A DNA stretch of 64,000 bases from Eudromia elegans (GCA_003342815.1 PTEX01000147.1:951972-1015971), one strand, 5' to 3'. Numbered from the stretch's first letter, positions 1-17,984 are shown. The notes: generated by a model not told the origin, from the sequence alone. Numbers and translations: made by a program.

Positions 1-1136
1 TTTCCTGTGTCTTTCTTTTTCATGCTTAATTTGATGTTTTTAGCATGCTTCAAAAATGCCTTATTTTAACTACTTAGGCAAACTGTACAAAGGACTAAGT
101 AGCGAGAATTTTGGACTGATTCTCATTCATTTAATGTGATTATTAGTTTGCAGTTGTATACAATTCTATCCAAGTATATTAATCACAGCAATTCACTGAA
201 TTACAGTTTTGAATTCAGAACTATAAATCAGAGGAAAAACAAATAGTTGGTTTGCTTTATAAGTTGCAACAGTGTGTGAAATATTTGAAAGATGGTAACT
301 ACCTTTTCCATATGGAAGTCCAAGTGGATTCATTGAACACGAAAGACCTAGATTAAACACTTAACTGTAGCAAGCAGAAGTAAAAGCAATAGAAAGAAAA
401 CAACACCCACCCTTAGCTTTTGAGGTGGTTGGCCTTGAACATCATTCAAATCCTATGTAGATGGATCGAAGAGGAAAAACTAGTCTTGCAGAGCAAAGTG
501 CTTTCTACTCAAAATGTTCTGGGCTCAAACATATGTAATTACAAATACCACACTCAAATTTTCAAGCTAATTTAACTGTTAGAATGACATATATACATTG
601 GTTATGCACGAAACTGTTATCTGTTATGTATTTTATAGCTAGGTACAGTCAGTAGATTTCCGCCCTGAAAAGAAATAACAAATAATAAGTTACATATAAC
701 ACTATCTGTAACAAAGATGAGTTTTTCTGTTCTTTTATATATAAACCACTCTGGGAGCTTTTTACAGTTTTGGGCTTTGAAAAGGTATGAACCTTTTTTT
801 TACCTTGAGTCTTTTGCTGCTTTTTTAACTTCAACTCAGCTACATTTAAATAGGAAAACTTTTTATTAAATATGGTTCAGAACCATAATTAAGATGGTGG
901 TAAAGAGACAGTTTTGGAAACAGTATTTGTATTTTCTCAATATAAGATTTGAAAAAAGCAGAGTTTATACTGCTGTCAGTCTGCATATGCTGTTGCAAAG
1001 AAATCTGAGGGAGTCCTGCGCAAATTATTCAATCCCTCGTGTGAGATTTGGGTATGTTTTGCATTGGTTTTGGCACATCATTAGAACTGTCCCCCAATGG
1101 GGGGGACCTAATATTCATATATGTATTTTGTTTTAG
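1..1136 (+). other. RABGAP1L: RABGAP1L intron, 3' part
   Basis: This is the downstream end of the intron that precedes the first exon in the window. It is AT-rich, with no recognisable exon: the preceding RABGAP1L exon, which should end the kinesin-like region, was not found here and must lie upstream. The intron ends in a T-rich tract and TTTTAG at 1131-1136. Small open frames on both strands in this stretch have no family resemblance and are treated as chance. Confidence 0.85.
1089..1107 (+). promoter_or_regulatory. GC hairpin beside the branch point of RABGAP1L exon 1137-1281
   Basis: GTCCCCC at 1089-1095 is perfectly complementary to GGGGGAC at 1101-1107, with a 5-base loop. This gives an unusually GC-rich 7-bp stem in an AT-rich intron. 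A branch-point-like CTAAT follows at 1108-1112, with the candidate branch A at 1111, 25 bases before the acceptor AG. The inverted repeat is read directly from the sequence; any effect on splicing is inference. Confidence 0.45.
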
Positions 1137-1281
1137 TCTGAAGGGAAAAGCCTCACAAGTGCTGGAGATGCAATTTATGAAGTTGTCAGTCTACAAAGAG
1201 AATCTGCCAGAGATGAAGAACTGGCCAGCCCAACAAGTGGAGGAGGACCAATGTCATCCCAGGAGGATGAGGCAGAAGAGG
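1137..1281 (+). CDS. RABGAP1L: RABGAP1L coding exon: acidic linker before the TBC domain
   Basis: RABGAP1L is a Rab GTPase-activating protein (reported for RAB22A) that acts on endosomes in membrane trafficking and integrin recycling. This 145-nt exon encodes 48 residues plus one base of the next codon. It reads [20 protein letters not shown], then a Ser/Pro/Gly-rich stretch ([12 protein letters not shown]) and an acidic end (EDEAEE). It matches the human linker between the kinesin-like region and the TBC domain, recalled from memory, with scattered substitutions around [10 protein letters not shown]. The acceptor is TTTTAG/TCT and the donor is GAGG/gtaaga. Phase 1 at the 3' end joins exactly to the exon at 13460, regenerating a Glu codon. 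Serines followed by acidic residues look like casein kinase 2 sites (inference). The exon is partial: the start and most of the protein lie outside the window. Confidence 0.97.
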
Positions 1282-4200
1282 GTAAGAATAAAAAACAAAT
1301 AAATAAATTCAATTGATGTGAATTGTTACTGCTTATCGCTCCACAGTGTTTATATAACCCTTCTAATGTAAGATAACTTAGAAAGTTATCATTCAGATTT
1401 TCTGCTCTATTAAACTAAACTACTATTAAAAAAAAGCTTACTGATTACAGCAGAAAAACTCCTTGTTTCCTACTTACAGATAAGGATGTTAGTTCACAGA
1501 ATATGAATTCATACCCCCTGACTAACACTGTGAGAAGTGTGGTTACTTCCAGTTACAAATAGAAACAATGAATCCCAGGTGACATCAGGCTCTGCAAAAC
1601 ACAGAGCCCAGTCATCTTTGCTGGACAGGAAACCTTCTGCTGGAACTTGAGATGGAGAAAGGTTTGCTACCACTGTCACACTTCTCTTCCACTCAATGTC
1701 ACTTATGAATTGTAAAATATACCATTTTCTTTACAGTGAGCTTTTAATAAAATTGATACTTAGCAATACTTCATTGTTTATAATAATTACTTCAGATCTG
1801 ACTCAGATTCAGATATGTTTTTTTAAGCTTTCTATAATTTAGACATCTATTGGTGGTTTTTTTCACGATGGATATCTGAGTTCCAGAGTAAGAAGATATT
1901 TGTAGCGTGTTTGATGGAACAAGATTGATTAATAACTTATATGCTGTTAACTCTTAACTTCCTCATGTAGTTTCCATATTATAAATGGAGACTACTTCCT
2001 AAGAGAAGACATGAAAAATAAATATGATGTCACCCTGTTCTCATGGCAACTACATGAAGAGTTCTCTGCCTAGAAGTTTTTTATCCTAGTGGATCTGGAG
2101 GTTAAATGAGTCACTGCTAGTTATTCTAAATAAATCTCTTCTCTTTTTCTTCTTTTTCAGGGTACTAATTATGATCATGGGTGGGGGGAACACAACCTCT
2201 TCAGTTCGGAGTCTTGTTTAAGCCTTAGAATAAAGCTTCCTTTTTTTCATTAGAGCTCAGGATAGTAGCTACCTGGCCATATGCTTTCCTCTGCTTTCTA
2301 CCATACTTAGGTTGTATTGAAAAGACTTTCTTGTTCCGTAGGCTAGATGGTCATGTTCCCCTTTACAGATACTGAGGATTTTCATCTGTTTCCTCTTCTT
2401 TTTTTTTTTCCTTTTTATCTATATTCTCGGATATATTCTATGCCCCTATAGAATATTACCCAATACACTTCAAGAGCACTNTGTAATGCAGCTTGATCTG
2501 TGTAATGCTGTAGGAATGCATATCTCAGCTTGTTTTTGGTGTATATTGTGTGCATGTGTCTGTATATACCTCAGCGAGCTGTCTGGTATAATGAGAATGT
2601 GGATAAACATGTTTTCCATGAGAAAGAAAATTGATATCATATATTATCTAAATACATTCATAGCTTAAAGCTTTTTTTTTAAACCTAGACAGCTATATAA
2701 AAGGTAAAGATCTTTGTAAAGATTATGCGTAGCTACTTACAGATCTTTCAGATCAATCTCAAATCATTTTTTTTTTTAAAAGAATAATATTATAGTAGAT
2801 ATTTCTGGCAACTCAGTTATCTAAGGTTTCCTATGCTGGTTATAATAGATTTGACAAGAAATTATTAGGATTAATTATATTTTTAAAAAAATATGTAAGA
2901 AGCTTTCTCTTTAATTCTCTTAAATGTAATTTAAAAAGAGATTCAAATATATGAGAGGAAGTTATTACACTTCCTGGAGAGGTTTCAAATAAAATGGATT
3001 TTATTTCTAGCAATAAGGAGAAAAGTATACTTCATTATTAGTAAAATATTTTAAGAAGGTGCAGAGCACCTTTTTGAACCAGACAGAGTTGATTTGCTTA
3101 TTGCATTGTTCAAACAATACCGAGCTGCGCAGGGCTTTCTCACCGTAGTGCAGTGCTACGGGAGGAGGAAGTGTCTGCTTGTATATGTTTGTGTTTGAGG
3201 ATGGGAGAAAATTGCTTTGCAGCAGAGGCATTCGCAAGGAGTCTATAGACCTAGAAGACACTGACAAATGAGAAGGGCAAGAATAGCTTGATTTCTTTTA
3301 GCAGCAGAGCTTGCTTAGAGCATATGTAAAGCTATGACCTTTCTTTGCCTTTTTATATATTTTAACTTTTTTTTAATAATACCTTTAAAGAGACTGCTTT
3401 ATAAATCTCTTTGGTTTTCTTTTCAAAATGGAATACATCTGGAAGGAAAATAAGAGTAATTCTGTTTTAAAAGCACAAAATAATATGTCTCTTTTCATAG
3501 TCTTTCAGATTGATTCTAAGTAAATTGAATGTTGAGGATTTTTTTTCCTCTGAATTTTTATATAATCCCAAGTGTCTGCTTGCTTGCTCATGTTCAAAGT
3601 CCTTACATATGGATTAACCATGATTTCCTTAGCGGATATTCCAAAACCCGGTAATTCCTAATAGGAAAAAATGCTTAGGAAAAAAAAAAACCCACACAGT
3701 TTACTAATGCATTGGAAGACATTTTTTAATTGTGCTGGCTTACTAAATAAATATATTTTTGAAAAAGCTTGTTCCAGTACATACTTTTTAAGTTAACTTG
3801 TAAGTAAAATATGTGTCTACCAAATCTTTGAAAAGAAGTTGCTGAATATGAGTTGCAGAATGCAACTAAAACACTCTCAAATGTCTTTCAGGAATGCAGT
3901 ATGTCTGGGTTTGTGCCTTTGTCAAAACAATACATTTCCTATGATAATTAGGCAGACCTAGACCACAGTAATGTTACTGAAATATGTTTGGTGCTTCTTT
4001 ACTGGCTTTTAATAAGCAGAAATACTATAAAAATATTGAACTGTAGGAGGAAGAAGGGTCAGCAGAAAAAAAGATAAACATGAACAGAGCAGAGGCTTCT
4101 GTCTGGGTTTTCTCTAGCTGTTGTACTCTCCAAGAAGAAATTGAGAGAGATTTTTTTATTTGAAAAAATAATGCATGAGATTTTGAAATTTGGCATGGAA

Positions 4201-7200
4201 ATTGAGAAATTTTACAACAAAAATTAAATAAGCATAGAGAACCCTGAGAATGTCAGAGAAATCAGTGCCATGGATTGGACAACACAGGGAAGGCTGTGTG
4301 GGGAGAGTAGGTGATGCGTAGGCAATCCTACATGATTGGAGATGATCATCAAGGCTATATTAGGATGGTGGGTCAAATGTGAGTAGGTTTCCAGAGTGGA
4401 AAAGCACAGGCAGAAGTATTCGGGAGTCAGTAATAGCTTTTAGGAGTACCCTGTGATAAAACAGGGAGTTGTGATGTAGATGTATGTGAACTAATGAGGA
4501 TGAGTGAGTGAGAAGAATGACATTAGTAGTATGGAAATAGTCAACCCTGCATTTTTATCCAAATTAAAAGTACATAGTTTTTTGTAGTTCATAGGAACAG
4601 CTTATTTGTCAAAATGCGAAACAAAGTAATGTTGCAGGGACTTATATTCTGCTAAACAAAATGAACCGAAACTGTATTAGAATACTTTTTTTATCACCAT
4701 AAAAATGAACTAAAATCTAATGGAAAATTTTAAATTTAACCTCTGTGACAGTTTAATAGGAGATATTCATTAAAAGACATCTTCTTCTGAGGAATGTGAA
4801 TCCATAGCTTTTAAATGAAAAGAAAATACTCTCAGTGTCTCCATTTTCTAAATTTTCATACCTTTTGAGCTAGCCTTTCTTATTAAAAATTAATTTAGTT
4901 GGCTTCTGTAGCTGGTGTTGTGCTGGTAGAAAGAATGTGAACCGTTTCTTAATATAAAAAAAAGTGCAGAAGAACTCTGCATGTGTGTTTTAATTTGCCC
5001 CGTATGATGGAACTTATATTGATGTTTAGAGCTATATTGAAAATGGTTCATGCAAGCATGACATTTCTCTTTCAAAAGGCAAGTGTTTTGAATGTTTTCA
5101 GTTTGAAGAACTTCTATGGGTTGCAAGTTCAATATGAATTGTAATGAAACTACAATGAATTGCATAATTTTAACATTATTTCCAGTCTTACTTTCTGAGG
5201 GAAATAGAGTGAAGGACACTGATTGGGTCTCAGATTCCTGGAATGTAGCCCATATCAGCATTTGCTTGTGGTCTGCTTGGGAACACATTGTATATGTGGA
5301 TGCTTTCTGTGATAAGATCCATTTAAGGCAACAGATAATGCCCTGTATATGATTCTGCAGTGTGGCTCATGAATAGTCCCTGAAATCTCTTTAGCTTTTC
5401 TTTTGAGGCTCTCTCTGCTGCTGAGTGAGGGAAAGATATGACTTCAAATTGAGAGAGTTTACAATTCCTTGAGTGCACTTCAGTTCTTGATACAAAAAAG
5501 AAAAAAAATAGATGCTTTTCTATAATAAATGTGGATAAATTGCTGTTTGCACCTTGTCCAGATAATACCAGTTATTTTGCGTACTTTATTTTTGTAACTG
5601 CCTTATTTTCCTTGTGTACCTATGAACAGTGCAATATTTTGAAAGTAATTTGAGAGAGGATTTGCCATCCTGTTGGCGTGTTAGGAATTAGGAGTTCCTG
5701 CTACTAGAGGATCTTTTCAGGTTTCAGTCATGAGAACCAGGGTTTTGAAGTAGTGTGTGCCTTAGATGGCCGCACTAGGTTCACATAACTTCACTTTTTG
5801 CATCAGGTAAAAAATAAGCTTATTTAAATATCCTTAAAGGCGATTAAAACATTCTCAACAAATAGTTTCTCTCAACTTTTTATTAATAGTTGTTGGCCTC
5901 AGAGTGAGGTGCCTTTTTGATTTTCTAGTATTTTGTCCAATCCTAAAATATTTTATAATAAGAGAGGCTTGAACACTGCCTTGTCACTTTAAGTAAATAC
6001 TGGGCAATACGCAATTCTAACATGTTTATAATGTTTTATATTTGATTATATCAATATGTTAATAAAAACTAATCTACACATTTCTAAAATTATAATAAGG
6101 GATAAAGAATTGTCTTGCCTTAGAGTTGTGACAACTTCTCAAACCTGATTTTCTTGCGTCTTCTCAAAGATGCCATTTTTTTCAGCTAGTGCATTTGGAA
6201 GGTGTTTATATTTACAAGAATACCTCCACCGTGCAGCATTTAGTTGGCTTTGTCATCCATGTGGGAGCAGAACTACTGAACTGAAGCAATGATTTCCTCC
6301 ACTCCCTTACTCGTCTTTAAGCACTTGTACACCAAACATAGGTGTGTCATGGTGGTCCCTGATATCTTAATTGCAAAACGCGTAGGATCATCTCTTTATT
6401 CATGTTTCTGCAGACAGATTTGGATACACAGTTAATGTTTACTTTTTAAAATTTTTTTTAATTAGCCTTGTTTTATAGGGCAATAATGCAGGACCAGTGT
6501 AGAAACTGTATGCTGTCGAGCTAGGATGAATTTTAAATTCAGAAATAATTGTTGCATTAGAAAGGAAGAAAAAGTTTGATTAACCACTTCCAACTCGCCC
6601 AACAAGATGGTTTCTATCTCCTCTGTGCTTTCTAGTGGACGTGTGAATTCTTTAAGAAATTTGACCCGTAAATTTCTATGTTAAATTTGTCAATGCTATT
6701 ATTGTGGGCAGCATGAAGATGACCAGAAGTGAAAGGCAGGCAGCTACTCCTGTGCTAATTCACCAGCTTTCACTGTTGCCATAGATTTTTGTTTTGTTTT
6801 GTTTTGAGATTAAGGTAGTTATTTGCAAACAATTCATAAGGAAATCAAAATTCTGGAATTTGCCAGAATGTTTTTTTGTTAGTATAACCTTAAGTAACAA
6901 AGACATACCTTCAATAGGTCATTAAAAAAAAATTATTACCGATTTCTTTCTTAACTGAAGAATTTAGGTATCTCTTCGTTGTTTTTACTGTCTTTATATG
7001 TGTATCAGCAGGTGTTGAATTAGTTTTTTTTCTCAAGTTAAATGTGCAATTTATAACTGTCTTTCTTGTAAGCAGAATACAGTGTGAGTTTTCATTGTTC
7101 ACATTCATAAAGTCTTTTACCTCTAAGTTAAAATTTACTTTCCTTATACAGACTTTTTTGAGGATTTAATTTCATAAGTAAAATTTGAAATGCATTTTGA

Positions 7201-8689
7201 ATTTTGTCTTCATTAAAATAATTTGTAGTGCATAGAAAAGTTATACCTTGCTGAAACTCTGTATTATTTGACACAAGAAAATTTCATGACTTAAACTTTG
7301 TTTCTCTTTTGTCTTTCCTGACAAAACCTTGGTTCATGCTATATAATTTCCTGTTACCTTATAAATGGAAACTTGCTTTTTTTTGTGGCCTTTCTCACGA
7401 TCCCCTTTCATCTAGTTTGTTCAAAATGACTCTGTGTCAGTAACATCTATATCTTTTTGCCCTGATAATATGCTGCCAACTTCAGCTCCCCCTTGATTTT
7501 CCTTCTTCTCCTACATAAAAATCAAACTCTCACTTCTGAAATATTCCAATTCTGTTCTCGCCTACCTTCATGACCTAATTTCCTTCTCTTACAAGCATTG
7601 CTGCCCTGCTCAGCCTGCTCAAACTATATTATTTTTCTCTTCCACCTACTTTTGATTTCACTTGTAACAGCTTTCAATTGAAACTCACTTAATCTATTTT
7701 TAATCCTTCACAGCAGTGTGCAAACTCACTTGTTCATTTTTCTCTGCTATGATTTTCATGCATTTCCACTCATTTTTAGTATCTACTTCACTTTTACATT
7801 TTAACTCTTTGAACTAGCAGCGTAGTTCTCTGCTTTATTTGTCTTTTTGGTTAACTGACAAATTGATTTGACTTCTAAGTTACTGTTATAGTCAAGTCAT
7901 CTAGTGGATTTCTTTAAGGGCAGCTGAAGCTATTGGAAAAATAGTCTGTATGGATACAGACTATTAAATGTGTTAAATGCGAGTCAGAAGAGTAATGCTT
8001 AATGGAAATTTTAGGAAAAAAGCTGCAGTAGGCTCATGCCAATCCCCTCCCTATTTTTAAAAGCAATGAGATATAAAGTATTCAAGCAGTTTTAATATCT
8101 TAATTTATGTGGATGTGGTTGACATTTCTTACCTGGACTCTGCTCTATGAAGTGCAAATGGATAATACCAGTAAACATTGGTGGTTACTTTTGTTCTAGA
8201 GACCCTGTGAGGTGGCTATCAGTGAGGAAATTATGAGTTTTTCCTGAGTCATTCTCTCAAAGTATTTTGTTACAGGTTTTGCACAATATATTAGTGATGC
8301 TGAAGAATATCATTGATGATTATTCCCTGCTCTACATTGCAGGACTCAAAACCCATGTGCTATTAGAATGAATGAGGGGCAGGAAAAGGCTGAGATTGTG
8401 TATGTGTGTCCACACACTGTGTGTATTTATATGTGCACAAATGGATTTGTGTCTATGTTTTATTCTCCTGGCATATTTGTTTATAATAGTTATAATCTTC
8501 TTTCGCTGTTTTGAACTCTTGATGCCTAAGTGTTTTATCTGAACATCTGTCTCCTAGAAAAATACAGACTAGTTGGGAGATATTAGAGGAGAAATCAGAA
8601 ATTATGAGAAGTCTGGAGAACATACTCTTTGAGAAAAGAAACAGTTGTTTTAGAGAAGAAAGCACAGAGACAAAGATTTTTCAGAAAAA

Positions 8690-8935
8690 AAATGGCATGT
8701 GATAAAATTGTTTTCCATGATTATTTTGTTTAGGAAGAGGAGAAAAAAAAAAAAGAAGTAATTTGCCTAAGTTGCAGGAATGAAGAATTAGATTTGAACT
8801 AGGAGATATATTCCAAAAGCAGCAGTAATGAAATCCTTGGAATAAATTGCCTAGAGAGGTAATTGGAAGCTCTTGAGACAGATTCAACAAATATCTTTAG
8901 GATGGACTAGGTGACTAAGGCCCATGTTATGTATG
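8690..8935 (+). mobile_element. Degraded CR1 LINE 3' fragment, sense
   Basis: The stretch around 8770-8900 follows the 3' part of the CR1 LINE. A segment resembling 'agatttgaactaggagatat' is followed by 'aattgcctagagaggtaatt', the usual CR1 phrase for 'gttgcccagagaggt'. A CR1-like tail continues to about 8935 ('ggatggactaggtgac'). It is heavily mutated and lacks the terminal octamer repeat. Ends are approximate. The assignment rests on remembered consensus and could be refined by a repeat-library search. Confidence 0.55.
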
Positions 8936-9814
8936 GTAAAGCTCAAAAAGTAAGAACTGAACAAGCTGCAGTTTAATCAATCTGTGTTTTTGGGGGAGAG
9001 ATGATCAAGACTGATCTTAGTTTTGCTGTTCTCCAGATGTATATGGCCATCTTACTGCATAGAGTGGTCTTGTGAGGCCCTAGATATTTTATGACTTAGA
9101 GAAGTGCACACAACTCCTGTAGTGTTCTTGGATATCAAAGATAATTATAGTAATGTTGAGAGTTCTATTTATTTTCCATTAAAAATTGCCTTGTTGGCTC
9201 TTCTGGATCACTCTAAATCTAAAGTGGTACCCTTGTTATATGGTAGACAAGCCATATGAGCAAACACATCAAAATTATTGGTTACCAAAAATAATGAATG
9301 AAAGTTGACTTTTTCCAGAGTGGCAGAGGTCTTTCTTACCAATGATCTTAATTCTTTGAGATGACCTCTCCTTTTTAAAAGGGAAGAGAAGTTCTAATTG
9401 AGCCTAGTCAACAGAGTATTGCAACATAATAAACATTAGTACTGGACCACTTAAAATACAATTCTTTGTGCTCTATTCAGAATAGTCTGCTCATATAATG
9501 AATAATTTATATAATGAGTATTTCTAAATGGAGTAGGCACAAAATTATATATATCTAATAGGCTGCCAATCTTTGCACTTAGATTTGTGCGTCTTTGGTT
9601 TGTTCTTGAATTTCCCTGTAGATTTTTGAAAGACCATTTTTTTGGCACACTTACTTTTGCCTGTATTAACATGCCACAGCAGATGACCCGTATGCAAACA
9701 CTGTCATCTGAACATTCTCCCTCCATCCCTGTGATATCTCTACAGGCAATTTAAAACGCTCTCCTTCATGTATATAACCTGGAAATGACATTCAATACAA
9801 ACAAACAAGAAAAC

Positions 9815-10335
9815 CAAACAAGTAGCTCACGCCCACCTTCAAGATGGGCTGGAAGGAATATCCAGGTAACATGCCAGTTCATCAGTCTATGGAAAGATGA
9901 TGGCGCAAAGCCATCTGAAAAATATTTTTAAACACATGAAGGGCAAGAAAGTGATTGGTAACAGGCAGCATGGATTGAAATGCTTGTAACCTGGTAATTT
10001 TCGAAAATGAGATGACTTGGCTTAGTGATCAAGAGGAGAATAGTGGATGTGGTGTCCTTTGACTTTTGCAAGACCCCCAGTAAGCGTCCCGTAGTCTCCT
10101 CATTCCTGAAGTGATGAGACACGGGCTGGTTGCCCATGGGCTGGATATGGGTTACGATTGCAAAGTTGGCTGGACTGCTGGCCTGAAAGGATAGTGATTA
10201 TTGGTGCAAAGTCCAGTTGGTGGCCAGTAACTAATGACATTGCTCAGTGATCAGTACTGGGACAAGTACTGCTTACTGTCCCTGTTAACGATCTGAGTGG
10301 CAGGAAAAGTGCACTCTCAGCAAGCTATCCTTAAA
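9815..10335 (+). mobile_element. CR1 LINE fragment, reverse-transcriptase region, sense
   Basis: The core matches the C-terminal reverse-transcriptase section of CR1. 'cagcatggattgaaatgct' at about 9965 is followed by 'gtggatgtggtgtcctttga' and 'cttttgcaagacc', corresponding to the conserved VDVVxLDFSKAF block. Further on are 'gtggccagtaactaatgaca', 'gatcagtactgggac' and 'gatctgagtggcagg', then 'gtgcactctcagcaag', which corresponds to ECTLSK. Frame breaks and stops show a dead 5'- and 3'-truncated copy. Orientation is the same as RABGAP1L. Element ends are approximate. Confidence 0.8.
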
Positions 10336-10434
10336 GGCTATCTCTGTGTATGCACATTCACAACTGCATTAAATTCACCTGTTTCACCCCATTCTACTGA
10401 GAAGCATGTTTTGCTTTCTCACTGAGGTTTCTGA

Positions 10435-10459
10435 GTGTGTGTGTGTGTGTGTGTGTGTG
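10435..10459 (+). repeat. (GT)12 microsatellite
   Basis: This is an uninterrupted GT dinucleotide tract of 25 bases inside a RABGAP1L intron. It lies about 100 bases after the CR1 fragment that ends near 10335. Confidence 0.95.
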
Positions 10460-13154
10460 AAGGAGGACAGTAGAAACCCTCAGTGCATCTAGAGGAAGGG
10501 GTTTGTGGCATCCCTTGCGGAATCAGTTAGGAGAAAATCATTCCGTAGCTAACACTGGTGGTATGTAGAGCCTGTAGAACATGTAAAAAGTATGTACCAG
10601 TACAGCTCAAAGAAGAAACTGATCACTTATAAGTGCTTACACAATTTTTAAAATTATACATGATCTTTATAAAGGAAACAAAGTGGAGATTCTAAATCTG
10701 CTTACTTGCTACCCTTTGCCCTATTCTATTTTGAAGTTTGAAGTTAGTACCTTTTCAAAGGGAGCATATGGCCCTTCTAATTAAGGCTTATAGTCTCTGA
10801 CATGTAACTGAATAATACATTGCAAATACCGCTAAACCTTACAGATGAAAGAATCTTCAGGGCTGAGGCACTGAGGCTTTGTGATATACCTTCCTGGAAT
10901 CCATATGCTGTGTAACACTGATCTCCTTAAGACATTCAAATAATTTTGCATAGATTTGCAAATGTAGTGAGAAAAGAGATATTTTTCTTTTATTTTGTGT
11001 GACGTTAATATGGTGTGGCAAAGTAAGGTTTAGATCAACATGGTAACTGATGTGCTTTGGTCCTGAAGGTAACCGGTGTACCTGCATTAGTAAACATTTT
11101 CTGTCTGGAATTTATTTTATTGCTTTGTTATTTACTTCTACAACTAATTCATGTAGAAGTACACTGTACATTCCAAAGTCTCTGATTTAAATCTCCTGAG
11201 AATTTTGTACCAATTTGTTTTGCTTTACTTTTAATCTGTGGAAAACTTTGTGATCTATGGTAAATTTTGTGTGCGAATTAGGTTTCTTGAGATTTATAAT
11301 GTGTATCATGTGTTTCCCTTGTGTCTCTGAATGGCCAACAGATTTTTAAAATCTACAGAGATTTCCCCCTCACCATCCCCACCTTTTTTTTAGTTTGATG
11401 TTTTTTCTCAACTTAATTTGTCTCTTAAATCCAATTGGAGAAATCAGAAAAAGAGGGAATTTAAAAAATGCAGTGCATTTACATGGTGATAATTATTGTA
11501 TTACCAGGATGAGGATGAGGATGCTGAGAGAATGCTAAATGAGAGGATTTTCTTTTCTTTCATTTTGAAATGTCTAAAAATATTAAGATGAATCATTAAA
11601 TACATTTGTTCCACTGGAACTTAGCATGTTCCTTTGGTTACTGGGCATCCTTTTGTAGTGATACTATATCACTAATAATGATAATTATTTTTATAGCAAT
11701 ACTAGATTTAGTTAAAATAGGATACTTTTTTCCTTCCCTTAAAAATCTAATTTCCTCTTGGTGAATGGACTTAGTGAATGTATGCAAAAGATGAGGTGCT
11801 TGATATGGATTCAAGCATTTTCCTATTGAGGTATTTTTTAAAGCCATATAGTTAAGCTGCATTTTTTAATTATAAAGAGAGATATTGAAATGCAGACTTT
11901 TCTTGAGTTTTGGAGCCTGTTAAGCTATGTAAACAGGTTTCAAACTAAAAAAAAGACTAAATTCAATTTGTAGTATAAAGACATTTCACATATGCTTTTC
12001 TTCCAGAGTAGCATTTCTATTCTGCTAATCTTCCTGAATACAGTATGTATGTTTGTGCCCTCACATTTTGCTCTTAAATTCAAAGACTGATTGTATATTT
12101 TTATCAATAACTTGAATATGGTGGTTGCTGAGATTCTGAATGAGAAACATGTAATTGGAGCCAGAGTCATGGTGCTGAAGGGTTGGAGAGTAGTCGTACA
12201 AGGTGCTGAAGCAGATCCTGCTCCACCTGGACTACTATTGTATACAGAAAATTGGACATGACATATCTGAAGTACCTGAAGAAGTGAAGGTATTAGATGA
12301 GTGTCAAGATGCAACTGAGCTGGGCTGAGGAGAGTGTCTAGGGGATTCTGGAATTGGATATGTTTTAATCTCTTTTTTTAAATTCTTACTTTATTGTTTT
12401 ATTTTGAGATGCAAACTGTCCATAGTTTAAGAGGCCTTTCAGGATAATGGATTGTTGCTGTCTTGCGATTCTGATTCTTGGTAAAGGGAACAAGAATTGG
12501 AGCACTGTTAAGGTTTGATGTTGTCTAAATAAACTCACGCCTTATTTTTAGCAATACTTTGTTCAGGTAAACCTGGAAAAGGCCCAAAATAACTGCAAAA
12601 GCATGCCCATGTGAAGAACTGTTGTAGAAAATTAGGCCATTCAACTTGCTGTGGACAGCTGCATAGCCCACTCATAAGACATTCTGAAATTGCATTGTTA
12701 TTCTTTATCTGAGCATACTCTTCCAGACTTTTCTATTTTTTTTTGTTTGTTTTTGTATATTAGTCGTATGTAATGACTTACGTTCTTCTAAGTCATTTGT
12801 TCTTACTACTGATGATGCTTCTGTTCTAGCTGAAGCATTCTTTTCTCCTTCAGGCAGTGTGACCTTTAATGTCACAATATCGTTTTTTTTCTTCTCTTCC
12901 ATGAGCTTGGCTCAGTAAAAAGTGATGATTTCATGGCTCTGAAGTGAGTAGCTTGCTTGAGATCAGAGTATTGCATGTGAGCAGAATGGCACACAAGTGA
13001 AAAACTGTAAAGAAGCTATGTAATGTGCTATGCTTTATAAGAGAGTTAGTTTCTATGGGATATTGTAGTGAATGTGGCTTTTGAGTTATAATGCATTGTG
13101 ACGTCTCATTAAATGGGTATTAATTGCCTTTCTTGTCCTCCTCATAATGCTTTA

Positions 13155-13198
13155 CTTGATCAAGTACTTTTACAAGATTTNCTTTTCCTTGATCAAGT
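13155..13198 (+). repeat. Two copies of an 11-bp element containing a 10-bp palindrome
   Basis: CTTGATCAAGT occurs at 13155-13165 and again at 13188-13198. Each copy contains the perfect palindrome CTTGATCAAG. The copies are 33 bp apart, start to start, with an ambiguous base (13181) between them. They sit about 260 bp upstream of the RABGAP1L exon at 13460. No function can be assigned. Confidence 0.6.
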
Positions 13199-13314
13199 GC
13201 TGTGAACTCTTGCCTCCTCACCGCATCTGAATCTTTATGATAATTTTGTTACTGTATTCATTTAATGAAGGCTGCCAGGCATTCCTTACAGTTCCACTAT
13301 TATTTTCTGTCTGA

Positions 13315-17984
<4,670 letters not shown>

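Noticed and set aside
4890-5288. 132-codon - strand open frame in the first large intron
   Set aside because: No family resemblance, no promoter or splice signals that fit, and it overlaps another unrelated frame on the + strand.
10435-10459. Regular repeat considered as a CRISPR-like array
   Set aside because: It is a plain GT dinucleotide microsatellite in a vertebrate intron with no spacers.
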